A stretch of 25,034 nucleotides of DNA, taken from positions 1-25,034 of the IMG/VR virus record IMGVR_UViG_3300035701_000273; one strand, 5' to 3'. Positions within the stretch are counted from its first letter, which is position 1. Each line of letters begins with the position of its first letter. The DNA is from a virus. The translations under genes were made by a program, and so were the position numbers. Shown here one piece after another: positions 1 to 6,847 of the stretch. A model generated the notes under the pieces. It saw nothing but the letters and a program-made list of their open reading frames with translations. It was not told the origin of the DNA and ran no database searches.

Positions 1-252
1 CCTCCAGTCCGCGACCCACGCCTTGTAGTTCGCGAGGAGCTGCCGGTCGATGATCTGCCCGAACAGGTACGGGAAATCACTGGTCGTGATGGCCTCTTCC
101 ATCATGGCCTTGTGGCGGTACGGGGGGTCCCTGGCCTTGTTGGTGATGAGGTTCAGGGCCCTCGAGAGGGCGGCCTCATTGATGGGGCGCCCCTGGACGG
201 AATGGAAGCCACTCCAGTCCTCGGTGAGCTTCAGGAATTCGCTTTCTGCCAT
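1..252 (-). CDS. Major capsid protein, HK97-fold type (N-terminal part, runs off the left edge)
   Basis: The 84 visible residues start with MAESEFLKLTEDWSG and contain ITTSDFPYLFGQIIDRQLL followed by a Tyr-containing helix. That segment resembles the N-terminal region of many tailed-virus major capsid proteins, in which a '(T)T.DFP.L.g...dr.Ll..Y' stretch follows the N-arm. The ATG at 252 has a strong Shine-Dalgarno (AGGAGGG) about 8 nt upstream. Position supports the call: it follows the protease/scaffold and DUF2190-like decoration genes, as in many HK97-type head modules. The polypeptide would assemble into the capsid shell after scaffold-guided procapsid formation. The C-terminal bulk lies outside the window, so the fold itself cannot be confirmed. 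Confidence 0.75.
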   Translation of the reverse strand, partial: MAESEFLKLTEDWSGFHSVQGRPINEAALSRALNLITNKARDPPYRHKAMMEEAITTSDFPYLFGQIIDRQLLANYKAWVADWR

Positions 253-257
253 AGTAC

Positions 258-476
258 TCAGCCCTCCTTGGAGGGTGTTGCGGCCTTCACGATGGCCGCC
301 TCCGTGTTAAGGTCGCGGCGGGTGGCCTCGTTCTCCAAGAGGGCTCCCTCAAGGTACCGGATCTGCTCATCCAGCCCCTCAAGTTCCCTCTCCAGGAGGA
401 CCCTGCGATAGCAGAGTTCCTTGAGGTCGTTGTCGATTCGCGCCCGGCGGTTCGTGTTCTCCTGTACGGTCAGCAT
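258..476 (-). CDS. Small coiled-coil protein between decoration protein and capsid protein
   Basis: A 72-residue, highly charged protein with a predicted helical heptad-like core (roughly residues 10-55, rich in Leu, Glu and Arg: LKELCYRRVLLERELEGLD). It has no signal peptide or membrane segment. The ATG at 476 is preceded by GAGGG, and the gene sits 10 nt after the decoration gene and 5 nt before the capsid gene, so it is co-expressed with the head genes. Position and coiled-coil character suggest a head-assembly accessory role, but I recognise no family. Real gene: likely. Function: unknown. Confidence 0.7.
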   Translation of the reverse strand: MLTVQENTNRRARIDNDLKELCYRRVLLERELEGLDEQIRYLEGALLENEATRRDLNTEAAIVKAATPSKEG

Positions 477-486
477 TCAAATTCCC

Positions 487-1518
487 TCACGTCGCTTCTG
501 CACTGGTAAAGTGTAGGTACCTCACGGCCCCATTGACAAGGATCCTGATAGATCCGGTCCAGTCGGGGGAGGCATCGGTGGCGGAGCAGATCATCTGCCC
601 GGTACCATCGGTGCCCTTGTGGTCAAAGCTGATGGCGTTCTTGATGGTATTTAGGGCGGTTGTATCCGAGCCATCCACGGAGATTTCTAGGACGGCGTGC
701 TTGGAGGAGGCTGCAATGCTTGCGCCCGATCCATTGCAGAAAATCTCGGCCATCGCGCCATAGTAGGTCCCGCCCGCGGGCAGGGCCCGGGCCGCGAGGA
801 CAAGGTTCGCACGGAGTCCCGTTCCGAGACCCGTGACGCTCCCCGCGGAGGTGTCCGTCTCCAGGGTGGAGTGACTACCATGGGCGTTCCCGACCGCGGC
901 CACCGTGAGGAGGACCTTCGGACGCATCGCAATCACTTCGGAACCTGCTCCTTTTGCGTCGACTCGCGTGTAGTCTCCGTAAGTGGTGCCCGAGACGGCC
1001 GTGGTGGAGTAGTACTTCCGGTACGCCATGAAGTCCACGGTGTTGATGGCCATCGGGACCGCGGAGGTGCCGACTCTCTCCAGAGCATCGTCTGGGTTCC
1101 AGTGAACCTTTACGGCGACCACGGCTGTGGCTCCACCTGTGACGGGCCCGAGTGCATACCCGAAGCGTTGCTGGGTGGCCTTGTCGGAGTTCTTTGAGAG
1201 GACTGCAGTGCTCTTGTTGATGAAGATCTCATCTCCATAGGCGACTGCGGAGCTTACCGCCCCATACTCTGTGGCGACCACTGAAAGGAACCAGATCCCT
1301 TCGGTGTCGATGGCGATGAGATCTGTCGCGGCGGCAGCGGTCTTGAAAGCGACCCCCACGATGTTCTCCCCATGGAGGACGGGATCTCCCTTGTTCACGT
1401 AATCCGGGCTGTGGCTCGGATGGGTCAGTTCGCCCTCAACAATCGTGAGATGCCGGCCCTCGTAGGTACTGGAGACTTCATCCCCAGCGATCTTTCCGGT
1501 TGCGTCGTAGTAACACAT
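487..1518 (-). CDS. DUF2190-like capsid decoration protein with a C-terminal extension
   Basis: 343 residues. The first ~150 resemble DUF2190-type small capsid/decoration proteins: a 'VNKGDPVLHGENIVGVA' opening, an acidic 'DLIAIDTEGIWFLSV' strand region, then 'GDEIFIN' and a closing 'RFGYALG...AVVAVKVHW'. This is the expected order of GD, GVA and V.V motifs in these beta-rich proteins. Residues ~160-343 form an additional Gly/Ala/Ser/Thr-rich, beta-predicted domain, roughly tripling the usual ~110-residue length. The ATG at 1518 has a GGAGGGAGG Shine-Dalgarno that overlaps the end of the preceding protease/scaffold gene. Family members sit on the capsid exterior between protease and major capsid genes, matching this position. 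The role of the extra domain is inferred only; a surface-exposed knob is plausible. Confidence 0.7.
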   Translation of the reverse strand: MCYYDATGKIAGDEVSSTYEGRHLTIVEGELTHPSHSPDYVNKGDPVLHGENIVGVAFKTAAAATDLIAIDTEGIWFLSVVATEYGAVSSAVAYGDEIFINKSTAVLSKNSDKATQQRFGYALGPVTGGATAVVAVKVHWNPDDALERVGTSAVPMAINTVDFMAYRKYYSTTAVSGTTYGDYTRVDAKGAGSEVIAMRPKVLLTVAAVGNAHGSHSTLETDTSAGSVTGLGTGLRANLVLAARALPAGGTYYGAMAEIFCNGSGASIAASSKHAVLEISVDGSDTTALNTIKNAISFDHKGTDGTGQMICSATDASPDWTGSIRILVNGAVRYLHFTSAEAT

Positions 1519-1521
1519 GAT

Positions 1522-3111
1522 TTACCTCCCTCCGGCGGCGATTGCCGCCATGGCCTTGGCCTTCTCGGGGGTCATGCCCTGCGCGAGGTACGTGGCCTCG
1601 AAGGACTCCTGGAGGATCTTCCGGTCCTCAGGGGCGGATCCCCCGAAGCCCTTGACCTTCCCGGCCTCGGAGATCTTCTGGGCGTACTCGGACTCTACCT
1701 TGATGGTAGTCTGGAGGACCTCCTTCAGGGCGGCCTCGTCGAGCTTACCCTCCTTGATCTTCGCGGCCTTCGGGACCGCCTCCTGGATCCGGATCTTCGT
1801 AACCTCCGGGAGCTGGGTCTTCTGGAGCTCGGCGCTCGTGAGGACCGCCGCCTCCTGGAGGATCCGGATCTCGGTGAGACGCGCCACCTGCTCCTTGAGG
1901 GTCTTGTTCTCCGTGAGGAGGGTCTGGTGTTCGGACTCCTTTGCCTTGCCCTCATCGGAGGTCTTTTGCTCCTTGAGGATAGTCTCCCTGAGGGTGGCGA
2001 CCAGATCGGGCCGGCCCTCCTGGAGAACCTTCATGGTGATATCTTTCAGATCCATGTCACTGGTCTCCTTGTTCAGCTTGTCGAGGATCCCCTGGAGGTG
2101 GGACTTCACGGAGTCCGGGACGTTCATGGCGCCCCCGGTCCGCGCCCCGCCGATCGCGGCAAGCGCCGCCCGCACGCACTCGGGCTTCACGGTCCCATCT
2201 GTGCCCTTGTAGGGCAGGTGGAGGGCCCCGAAGGTGTCACCTCCATCGTTGTACGCGAAGTGAGATGCAATTCCTATCTTCTCGGCTGAGGAGAGCTCCT
2301 CCCAGGTCTTGTCGGTGAGGTCCGAGAGGGCAAGTTTGCACCCCGTGGGTTCCTCAAGGGTCTCCTCGGGCCTCCAGGACTCGTACATCTGCACGAGGGA
2401 TCCCCCCGCACCGGGCAGGGTCACGAAGTCCACCGAGAGGCACTTGTCGAGGCTCTCGATGATCTTCCCGGACTTCCCCTCGGCCTCCCCGGTCTTGGCC
2501 TTCCCGAGAGCGCGATGACTGATCCCAATGAAGGGAGCGGTCTCGTTGAGGAAGTTCCTGTACTGCTCGAACACCCTGGCCTCCGCGTACACGCCGGGAC
2601 CGTTGGGTCCATCCTCCAGGAACCGCGCCTTCTCCGTGATGACCCCCGCGAGGGTCGTGAGGGATCTCTCGGGGCGGCCCTTCTCCTGGGAGGACGTCGG
2701 ATGATCGATGTGCATGTGCGTAGCGGGCACGTACACCTTGGGGGCGTCCCTCTTGAGCATCTCCTTAGAATAGTACCCTGAGCTCCCCCACCCAGGGGCG
2801 ATAATCTTCACGAGTGCATTCCCGTCCTCGCGGATGAACTTCCCCGGGAGGGCCGTCGGACTCGTCTCGACGAATTGTTCGGCGTCGTTGTTCACATTCA
2901 CACCACTCTCGGATTTGATCCAATGACCCACCGAGTCCTGGGAAAACCCCGCGTTGTGGACGGCCTTCCAGGCGGATCCCGCGCAGAGGGCCTTATTCTG
3001 ATGGTTCTCGCCGGGGTGCTTCTCTCTGCAGGATTGATAAACGTCGGCGAGGATCTTTTTACCCTCTTCAGGAAGATCCCCAGACTCGGGGGGTTCGTAC
3101 GTCCCCGGCAT
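1522..3111 (-). CDS. Prohead protease/scaffold fusion with N-terminal ChaB-like domain
   Basis: 529 residues, apparently four regions. Residues ~12-60 look like a ChaB-type domain (LPEEGKKILADVY, then a Cys/Ala-rich AW motif). Residues ~85-245 look like a viral head-maturation protease: a His-containing HMHIDHP segment near 132-138, FIGISHR with a candidate serine at 198, and the characteristic SVDFVTLPGAGGSL at 226-239. Residues ~265-345 carry the 'FGALHLPYKGTDGTVKPECV' type domain seen next to viral proteases. Residues ~350-490 are charged coiled coil, a likely scaffold, followed by a basic tail. Protease and scaffold would act inside the procapsid, and cleavage would release the scaffold. 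The gene starts its own transcription unit: a TATA-like box lies 25 nt upstream and there is no Shine-Dalgarno, so it is probably read from a leaderless mRNA. Confidence 0.75.
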   Translation of the reverse strand: MPGTYEPPESGDLPEEGKKILADVYQSCREKHPGENHQNKALCAGSAWKAVHNAGFSQDSVGHWIKSESGVNVNNDAEQFVETSPTALPGKFIREDGNALVKIIAPGWGSSGYYSKEMLKRDAPKVYVPATHMHIDHPTSSQEKGRPERSLTTLAGVITEKARFLEDGPNGPGVYAEARVFEQYRNFLNETAPFIGISHRALGKAKTGEAEGKSGKIIESLDKCLSVDFVTLPGAGGSLVQMYESWRPEETLEEPTGCKLALSDLTDKTWEELSSAEKIGIASHFAYNDGGDTFGALHLPYKGTDGTVKPECVRAALAAIGGARTGGAMNVPDSVKSHLQGILDKLNKETSDMDLKDITMKVLQEGRPDLVATLRETILKEQKTSDEGKAKESEHQTLLTENKTLKEQVARLTEIRILQEAAVLTSAELQKTQLPEVTKIRIQEAVPKAAKIKEGKLDEAALKEVLQTTIKVESEYAQKISEAGKVKGFGGSAPEDRKILQESFEATYLAQGMTPEKAKAMAAIAAGGR

Positions 3112-3130
3112 GATATAAATGTATTCGTGC

Positions 3131-3140
3131 CTTTTATTTA
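3131..3140 (-). promoter_or_regulatory. TATA-box promoter for the capsid maturation operon
   Basis: The - strand reads TAAATAAAAG centred 25 nt upstream of the ATG at 3111. A second AT-rich stretch (ATTTATATC) directly abuts the start codon. This spacing fits an archaeal TATA box with transcription starting at or near the ATG, and no Shine-Dalgarno is visible. The promoter is inferred from sequence only. Confidence 0.55.
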
Positions 3141-3150
3141 GGTTTAACAG

Positions 3151-3160
3151 GCAAAAAGAG
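3151..3160 (-). terminator. T-rich terminator after the mini-protein operon
   Basis: The - strand reads CTCTTTTTGC about 130 nt downstream of the zinc-ribbon gene stop and just upstream of the next TATA box. Archaeal termination commonly occurs at such oligo-T tracts without a stable hairpin. The 3112-3286 interval contains no other convincing gene. Confidence 0.4.
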
Positions 3161-3286
3161 TGTGATTTCCCAAAAGGGGGATCGGGACCTGGTCCGGTGG
3201 TGGGCCCCCCGAAACGTCTTACGGATAACTATGGCATACTCCTCAGAGGGTTATGGCCCCAGTCCACCACCATCATCCCGGGGCTT

Positions 3287-3418
3287 CTATGGCAGGGGCT
3301 TCCTCCACGTGTACCCGCACCCCTTGCAGTGGAGGCGCTGGACGGGTTTTGCCCTGGCGAGCATCTCCTTCCCGGCCTTGGTGACCTCCGTGGAGTGGCA
3401 CCTGGGGCAGGTCGTCAT
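3287..3418 (-). CDS. 43-residue zinc-ribbon mini-protein
   Basis: The protein begins MTTCPRCHSTEV and ends with LHCKGCGYTWRKPLP. This gives two CxxC knuckles about 30 residues apart, a compact zinc ribbon like those at the N-termini of some transposases and nucleic-acid-binding proteins. The ATG at 3418 overlaps the stop of the upstream gene by 4 nt and has GGGAGG upstream. It is the last gene of the 4182-3287 operon. DNA or RNA binding is the likely activity, but the target is unknown. Confidence 0.75.
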   Translation of the reverse strand: MTTCPRCHSTEVTKAGKEMLARAKPVQRLHCKGCGYTWRKPLP

Positions 3419-3567
3419 TGGCGCCTCCCGGGGCCGAATGTCCGTGCCAGGAATGCCGCCACTTCCCGGTACTCATCATCCATCAGAGGCCACTCGATTT
3501 CCTCCATGGGGTCCATCAGATCCATCGCGCGGTATTTCTTGATGATCGCGAAGCACTTAAAGGCCAT
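3415..3567 (-). CDS. 50-residue acidic mini-protein, unknown function
   Basis: The protein reads MAFKCFAIIKKYRAMDLMD..., then an acidic, Trp-containing middle (EEIEWPLMDDEYREV) and a basic C-terminus. I chose the ATG at 3567 rather than an upstream in-frame ATG because it overlaps the previous stop (TGATG) and is preceded by GAGGGG at suitable spacing. The upstream portion is Pro/Arg-rich out-of-frame sequence. The gene overlaps the next one by 4 nt. No family recognised. Confidence 0.65.
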   Translation of the reverse strand: MAFKCFAIIKKYRAMDLMDPMEEIEWPLMDDEYREVAAFLARTFGPGRRQ

Positions 3568-3707
3568 CAGACTTCCCCCTCGAAATCTGGATCCACCACG
3601 AGGACATGGGCCGTCTCTGGGAGGTGGTTGAGGTGAAGGTGGGTTCCTGGTGGGAATATCGACCACAACACAAGTCCCCCAAAGCACTTGATCACGAGGA
3701 GCATCAT
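3567..3707 (-). CDS. 46-residue mini-protein with hydrophobic N-terminus
   Basis: It starts MMLLVIKCFGGLVLWSIF, a hydrophobic stretch of about 18 residues that could be a membrane anchor, followed by a His-rich segment (THLHLNHLPETAH) and an acidic tail (DPDFEGEV). The ATG at 3707 overlaps the preceding stop (ATGA) and no independent Shine-Dalgarno is strong, so translational coupling is likely. With the preceding membrane mini-protein it may form a membrane pair. Function unknown. Confidence 0.6.
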   Translation of the reverse strand: MMLLVIKCFGGLVLWSIFPPGTHLHLNHLPETAHVLVVDPDFEGEV

Positions 3708-3811
3708 AGGGTAGCCCCCATCTGCACGCACATCCCCACGAACCAGAAGAGGGCCCCGAACGCGAGGAGGATCCCCGCGAGGGTCCAGTAGATCCGGCCC
3801 CGGAGGGTCAT
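3704..3811 (-). CDS. 35-residue single-span membrane mini-protein
   Basis: The protein has a short basic N-terminus (MTLRGRIYW), then a clear transmembrane segment (residues ~8-28: LAGILLAFGALFWFVG) and a short tail with one Cys. By the positive-inside rule the N-terminus would be cytoplasmic. It has a strong Shine-Dalgarno (GGGAGGTG) and 4-nt overlaps at both ends with neighbours. A small holin-like or membrane-regulatory peptide is possible, but nothing specific can be claimed. Confidence 0.65.
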   Translation of the reverse strand: MTLRGRIYWTLAGILLAFGALFWFVGMCVQMGATL

Positions 3812-3960
3812 CGGGGCACCTCCCTGGGCGCGAAGGGTCCCGGGGTCTGCTCAACTTCCTGGAGGAGGAAGGACTGATAACGGTCCATGCGAGTCTTGAA
3901 GTCCTCGGTCTTCGCGAACTCCGAGAGGACGATGGCATCGATCTCAAAGAAGGGATCCAT
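3808..3960 (-). CDS. 50-residue mini-protein, unknown function
   Basis: An amphipathic protein starting MDPFFEIDAIVLSEF and ending in a Pro-rich tail (QTPGPFAPREVPR). The ATG at 3960 directly follows the stop of the preceding gene (TGA then ATG), and its own stop overlaps the following ATG by 4 nt, so it is embedded in the operon. The helical N-terminal two-thirds could mediate protein contacts. No family recognised. Confidence 0.65.
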   Translation of the reverse strand: MDPFFEIDAIVLSEFAKTEDFKTRMDRYQSFLLQEVEQTPGPFAPREVPR

Positions 3961-4182
3961 TCAGACCTCAAGTTCCTCAAAGACTTTCTCAATTTCCCGG
4001 ATCGTATTGAGGACGCCCCGTTGGTACTTCGCGAACCCCGACTCAGGACCCGCGAGTTCCACGGCATCCCTCAGGTGGAGGTCGGCCTCCCCGCGCATCT
4101 TGGTAGTCTTCTCCCGGAGGGTCTTCAGGATTTCGCGCTGACCCTCCAGGACTTCCCCTGCGATATTGTTGCAGTCTGCCAT
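3961..4182 (-). CDS. 73-residue helical protein, first gene of the mini-protein operon
   Basis: Starts MADCNNIAGEVLEGQREIL and is almost entirely predicted helix with heptad-like Leu spacing and many Lys/Glu/Arg residues, so a small coiled-coil protein is likely. The ATG at 4182 has an AGGGG Shine-Dalgarno, and a strong TATA-like box lies about 52 nt upstream, leaving a leader of about 27 nt. The five following mini-genes share this promoter. Function unknown. Confidence 0.7.
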   Translation of the reverse strand: MADCNNIAGEVLEGQREILKTLREKTTKMRGEADLHLRDAVELAGPESGFAKYQRGVLNTIREIEKVFEELEV

Positions 4183-4227
4183 TCTTATTCCCCTGGGACG
4201 TTGTCCCTGTATCTTAATAAGGCTCCC

Positions 4228-4239
4228 AAATATATATAA
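4228..4239 (-). promoter_or_regulatory. TATA-box promoter of the mini-protein operon
   Basis: The - strand reads TTATATATATTT, a near-ideal archaeal TATA box in a GC-rich genome. The expected start about 25 nt downstream gives a leader of roughly 27 nt containing a Shine-Dalgarno (CAGGGGAA) before the ATG at 4182. This is the clearest leadered promoter in the window. Confidence 0.65.
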
Positions 4240-4260
4240 CTAACTACCTCACAGACTTAT

Positions 4261-4277
4261 GGGTAAAAGAGAAAGGC
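4261..4277 (-). terminator. T-rich terminator after the 48-residue gene
   Basis: Immediately after the stop of the 4426-4280 gene the - strand reads CCTTTCTCTTTTACCC, a pyrimidine/T-rich tract typical of archaeal transcript ends. It is followed by the next TATA box at 4228-4239. Confidence 0.45.
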
Positions 4278-4279
4278 CA

Positions 4280-4426
4280 TCACGGGAGGGGGACGTCCGC
4301 GATCTCCCCCTCCTCGCAGTGGGGATCCATGAAGCGAACCCGTTCATGGTACCGGGGGTGCGTGAGCTCCGTGATCACGCCCCAGCACTTGGATCCCTTC
4401 TTGTGAGCCACGACCACTTGAACCAT
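4280..4426 (-). CDS. 48-residue mini-protein, monocistronic, unknown function
   Basis: Starts MVQVVVAHKKGSKCWGVI and continues with a His/Arg-rich middle (LTHPRYHERVRFMD) and an acidic end. It looks like a small beta-rich domain. It appears to form a transcription unit of its own, with a TATA-like CTTAAATA about 29 nt upstream and a T-rich tract just after the stop. No Shine-Dalgarno is present, which fits leaderless translation. The single-gene unit suggests a dose- or time-controlled product, such as a regulator. No family recognised. Confidence 0.65.
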   Translation of the reverse strand: MVQVVVAHKKGSKCWGVITELTHPRYHERVRFMDPHCEEGEIADVPLP

Positions 4427-4429
4427 ATC

Positions 4430-4459
4430 TATATATAATTCCACAAGGGGGTATTTAAG
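4430..4459 (-). promoter_or_regulatory. Promoter with TATA box and AT-rich element at the start codon
   Basis: The - strand has CTTAAATA at 4452-4459, centred 29 nt before the ATG at 4426, and TTATATATAG at about 4430-4439 directly before the ATG. The distal box has TATA-box spacing for a leaderless start. The proximal AT-rich element resembles the one before the gene starting at 3111. Which element TBP binds cannot be settled here. Confidence 0.5.
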
Positions 4460-4477
4460 GCTGACCGTAACCTGGGG

Positions 4478-4780
4478 TTAATTCTGCGCCTTCCGCTGCA
4501 TGGCCTCCCTGAGGATCGTGAGGGCCACGATCGTGATCTGCTCGATATCCAGAGAGGAGCCCCCCACGGCATCATAGAGGGGACGGGGGATCTTCACCAC
4601 CCGCAGGACGACCTCGTGACGCTTGCGGGCCGTCCACTGCGCGACCCCATCCCGGGACCTGGTCCCCTGGTTGTACGAGTGGAAGAGCTCATTCAGGTCG
4701 TCCGCGAGGGCCCCGTGGTCCTCCTCGGGATGCGCGAGGATGTGGGCGATCTCCCCGGGGGAGTAGGGGAGTCCTCTCAT
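4478..4780 (-). CDS. 100-residue protein, unknown function, end of the structural operon
   Basis: Begins MRGLPYSPGEIAHILAHPEED and is mostly helical, with a basic central segment (QWTARKRHEVVLRVV) and a hydrophobic C-terminal helix. I start it at the ATG at 4780, which overlaps the preceding stop (ATGA), rather than an upstream in-frame ATG inside the neighbouring gene. It is the last gene before a promoter region. The helix-rich, basic character could suit nucleic-acid binding, but no family is recognised. Confidence 0.6.
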   Translation of the reverse strand: MRGLPYSPGEIAHILAHPEEDHGALADDLNELFHSYNQGTRSRDGVAQWTARKRHEVVLRVVKIPRPLYDAVGGSSLDIEQITIVALTILREAMQRKAQN

Positions 4781-5388
4781 GTCTCGAGAGTCTCCCGGTC
4801 GTCCGCCCACTTGGGGAGTTTCCCCGAGTATCCCTTCAGGAAAGCCCGGTACCTCTGGGAGGTCTCAAAGAGCGCACCGTGCATGAGCTTCAGCACCTCC
4901 AGGGGAAGGTCGGCGTGCTTCGAGTCCGCAACTCCCTCCTCGAGGGCCTTGAGGTTCTCCCAGAGGCCCGAGGCGCCGTTCTGAAGGTTAAGGACTATTC
5001 CCTGAAGGGCAGTCTTCTCACCTTTGAGGGTATCAATGGTTTTCTCCAGAGAGACCATCCTCTCCCTAAGGGCCTTCTCCTTCTGGGTGAGTTCCCCCTG
5101 GAGAACCTTCAGGTGCTCCTCGAGTGAGGAAACTCGGGCCGTGAAGGGATTCGCATCCACCTCAAAGGACTTCTCCAGCGTACGGAGCTCCCCTTGGAGC
5201 TCCTTCAGGATCCCCTCGAGGATTGTGACCTTCTCCGGGAGGGACGGCTCCCCCAAGGGGGGCTTCTCGCTCTGGGGGACCTTCGGGGGTTTGGGCTTCT
5301 TGACGGGTAGCCCCGTCTGGACCCAGCAGAGGACTCTCCGTCCTCCGACGTCCATCATCCTTGTGCCCCGAGGGCGTCCTCCGGGCAT
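4777..5388 (-). CDS. Coiled-coil protein downstream of the fibre-like gene
   Basis: 203 residues: a basic N-terminal ~30 residues, a Pro/Lys-rich linker (PVKKPKPPKVPQSEKPP), then a long heptad-patterned coiled coil (residues ~50-135, e.g. LEGILKELQGELRTLEKSF) and a helical C-terminus. It starts right after the stop of the repeat-containing fibre-like gene. The architecture fits a fibre or virion-associated stalk or assembly factor, such as a chaperone for the fibre. That role is inferred from neighbourhood only. Confidence 0.6.
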   Translation of the reverse strand: MPGGRPRGTRMMDVGGRRVLCWVQTGLPVKKPKPPKVPQSEKPPLGEPSLPEKVTILEGILKELQGELRTLEKSFEVDANPFTARVSSLEEHLKVLQGELTQKEKALRERMVSLEKTIDTLKGEKTALQGIVLNLQNGASGLWENLKALEEGVADSKHADLPLEVLKLMHGALFETSQRYRAFLKGYSGKLPKWADDRETLET

Positions 5389-5389
5389 C

Positions 5390-6847
5390 TTAGAAGGCCG
5401 TTGCGGAGCTCATCCGGATCACCTTCAAGTAGGAGCCCGCGTTGATGGTGACGGTCCCCGAGGTGACGGCCGCGAACTGGATCTGCAGGGTCCCCGCGGT
5501 GCTGCCGTTCTTGAAGGTCCCCATGAGGGTCGCCCTCCCGACCTGCGTCGCGAGCGTGTGGTAGATCTCCGTCGTGAGGGTCGCGGCCGCGGTCACCTTG
5601 GACTGCGTCATCGCGGTCACCCCGGAGGTGCTCCCCTCGAAGTGGCACATGAGCGTCCCCCCTGAGGGGAAATTCACCGCGAACTTGTTCCCGGTGGTGC
5701 CGGTGTTCCCATTATTTAGGTATGCCTCGAACTGGATGGTCTCGTTGGCGGCAACACTCACCGAGAGGCCCGTGATGTTGGCGGCGGTCGTGGAGGTCGT
5801 GGTGACTGCTGCATCCAGGCGGGCGAGTGCGATCACCGTTGGGTGGACGTGGTCCCTTCTTGCCGCAATGAGCAGAGTTCCCGGTGCAGCCGTCCCCTCC
5901 CTCGCTGGGTTCGTAGTATCAAACATTGCCTTCATTGAGTAGATGGTTTCCCCATTCCCAATGCCGACGACGTTTAGAAGTCCAGAGGCAGGAGCCACAG
6001 CTTTCAGGAGGAGGCCGTGCAGAGTCGTGCTTGCATTCAAGGTTATGATATCCGTTGGGGATTCCAGTGTGTCGAGTGCTGGCATGGCATGGACGTGGTC
6101 ACGCCTTGCGGAGATGATCTGGCTCCCGGGTCCTGCTGTCCCGAGGTTCGCCGGGTTCGTAGAGTCGAACATCGGCTTCATCGTGTAGACTGTCTCCCCG
6201 TTGGCAATCCCAGGAACATTGAGGAGACCCGCTGCGGGTGCGGTTGCTGCCAGGAGGAGGCCGTGGGTGGTGGTGGATGCATCGCCGAGGATGGTCAAGG
6301 TTTCCGCCAGTGTTTTCTTGACGAAGACCCCAGATCCTGATGCTACCAGAAAGTCATTCGCTGCAGTTGCCAGAATATGGCGAATATATTGGGTGTGGTC
6401 ATCATCACCGAGTCCAGAGAGGGCTCCATGGTCGTCATGGGAGACGACAGTTCCCAGGGTATGGCGGGTCGTCGTGTCATGCCGGGTCGTATTCAAGTAT
6501 TGGGAGTGATCATCGTCCGCGAGGCCCGCAAGGCCACCGTGGTCGACCTGGGCCCCGTCTCCCCCGGCGTGATCATGAGAGTCCCCATTGGTGACCCCCT
6601 TTGAGAGGGGAGGATATCGGGCGTCTCCCCGGGAGTCATTGTGGTACTGGGAGTGGTCGTCATCCGAGAGCCCCGCGAGCTCGTGATGGTCCGTGATGAA
6701 ACCCTTCGTGATCCCTCCCTGCTTGTAGGTGGTGGCATCTATGACGGTCGCGAAGACATTCACGACGTACGCGTTCAGCCACCTCTTGAGAGTGGTCCCG
6801 AGACCCCCCTCCTGGTCCCCACGGGGGACGTTATTCCTGGTCGTCAT
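5390..6847 (-). CDS. Fibre-like protein with DDDHxQY and DHVH repeats
   Basis: 485 residues. Residues ~53-155 carry three copies of a motif of the form DHxxLxGLxDDDHxQY, common in virus tail or head fibres and often part of trimeric stalks. Residues ~191-335 contain two long tandem repeats, each starting (S)TTxHGLLL and ending ARRDHVH. The C-terminal ~140 residues are Thr/Gly/Ala-rich and beta-predicted, a likely trimeric receptor-binding or tip domain. The gene overlaps the MuF-collagen gene by 4 nt (ATGA), so fibre and head genes are translationally coupled. I infer a virion surface fibre involved in host attachment. Whether it sits on head or tail cannot be told, but the MuF linkage favours the head or neck. 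Confidence 0.7.
   Translation of the reverse strand: MTTRNNVPRGDQEGGLGTTLKRWLNAYVVNVFATVIDATTYKQGGITKGFITDHHELAGLSDDDHSQYHNDSRGDARYPPLSKGVTNGDSHDHAGGDGAQVDHGGLAGLADDDHSQYLNTTRHDTTTRHTLGTVVSHDDHGALSGLGDDDHTQYIRHILATAANDFLVASGSGVFVKKTLAETLTILGDASTTTHGLLLAATAPAAGLLNVPGIANGETVYTMKPMFDSTNPANLGTAGPGSQIISARRDHVHAMPALDTLESPTDIITLNASTTLHGLLLKAVAPASGLLNVVGIGNGETIYSMKAMFDTTNPAREGTAAPGTLLIAARRDHVHPTVIALARLDAAVTTTSTTAANITGLSVSVAANETIQFEAYLNNGNTGTTGNKFAVNFPSGGTLMCHFEGSTSGVTAMTQSKVTAAATLTTEIYHTLATQVGRATLMGTFKNGSTAGTLQIQFAAVTSGTVTINAGSYLKVIRMSSATAF
5843..6277 (-). repeat. Two long protein repeats ending in ARRDHVH
   Basis: Residues 191-254 and 273-335 of the fibre-like protein align along nearly their whole length. 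Each has the same order of blocks: THGLLL, AP.(A/S)GLLNV, NGET(V/I)Y, MFD(S/T)TNPA, G(T/S)xxIxARRDHVH. The copy-to-copy offset is 82 residues, consistent with internal duplication of a fibre domain. Confidence 0.75.
6383..6691 (-). repeat. Three DHxxLxGLxDDDHxQY-coding repeats
   Basis: Within the fibre-like gene, the motif with core DDDHSQY/DDDHTQY recurs at residues ~53-69, 102-118 and 139-155. Spacing between copies varies (about 49 and 37 residues), so these are divergent fibre repeats rather than a perfect tandem array. Confidence 0.7.

Noticed and set aside
1372-2289. A 305-codon + strand frame rich in Leu and Gly
   Set aside because: It is antisense to the end of the protease/scaffold gene and the start of the decoration gene and shows no domain.
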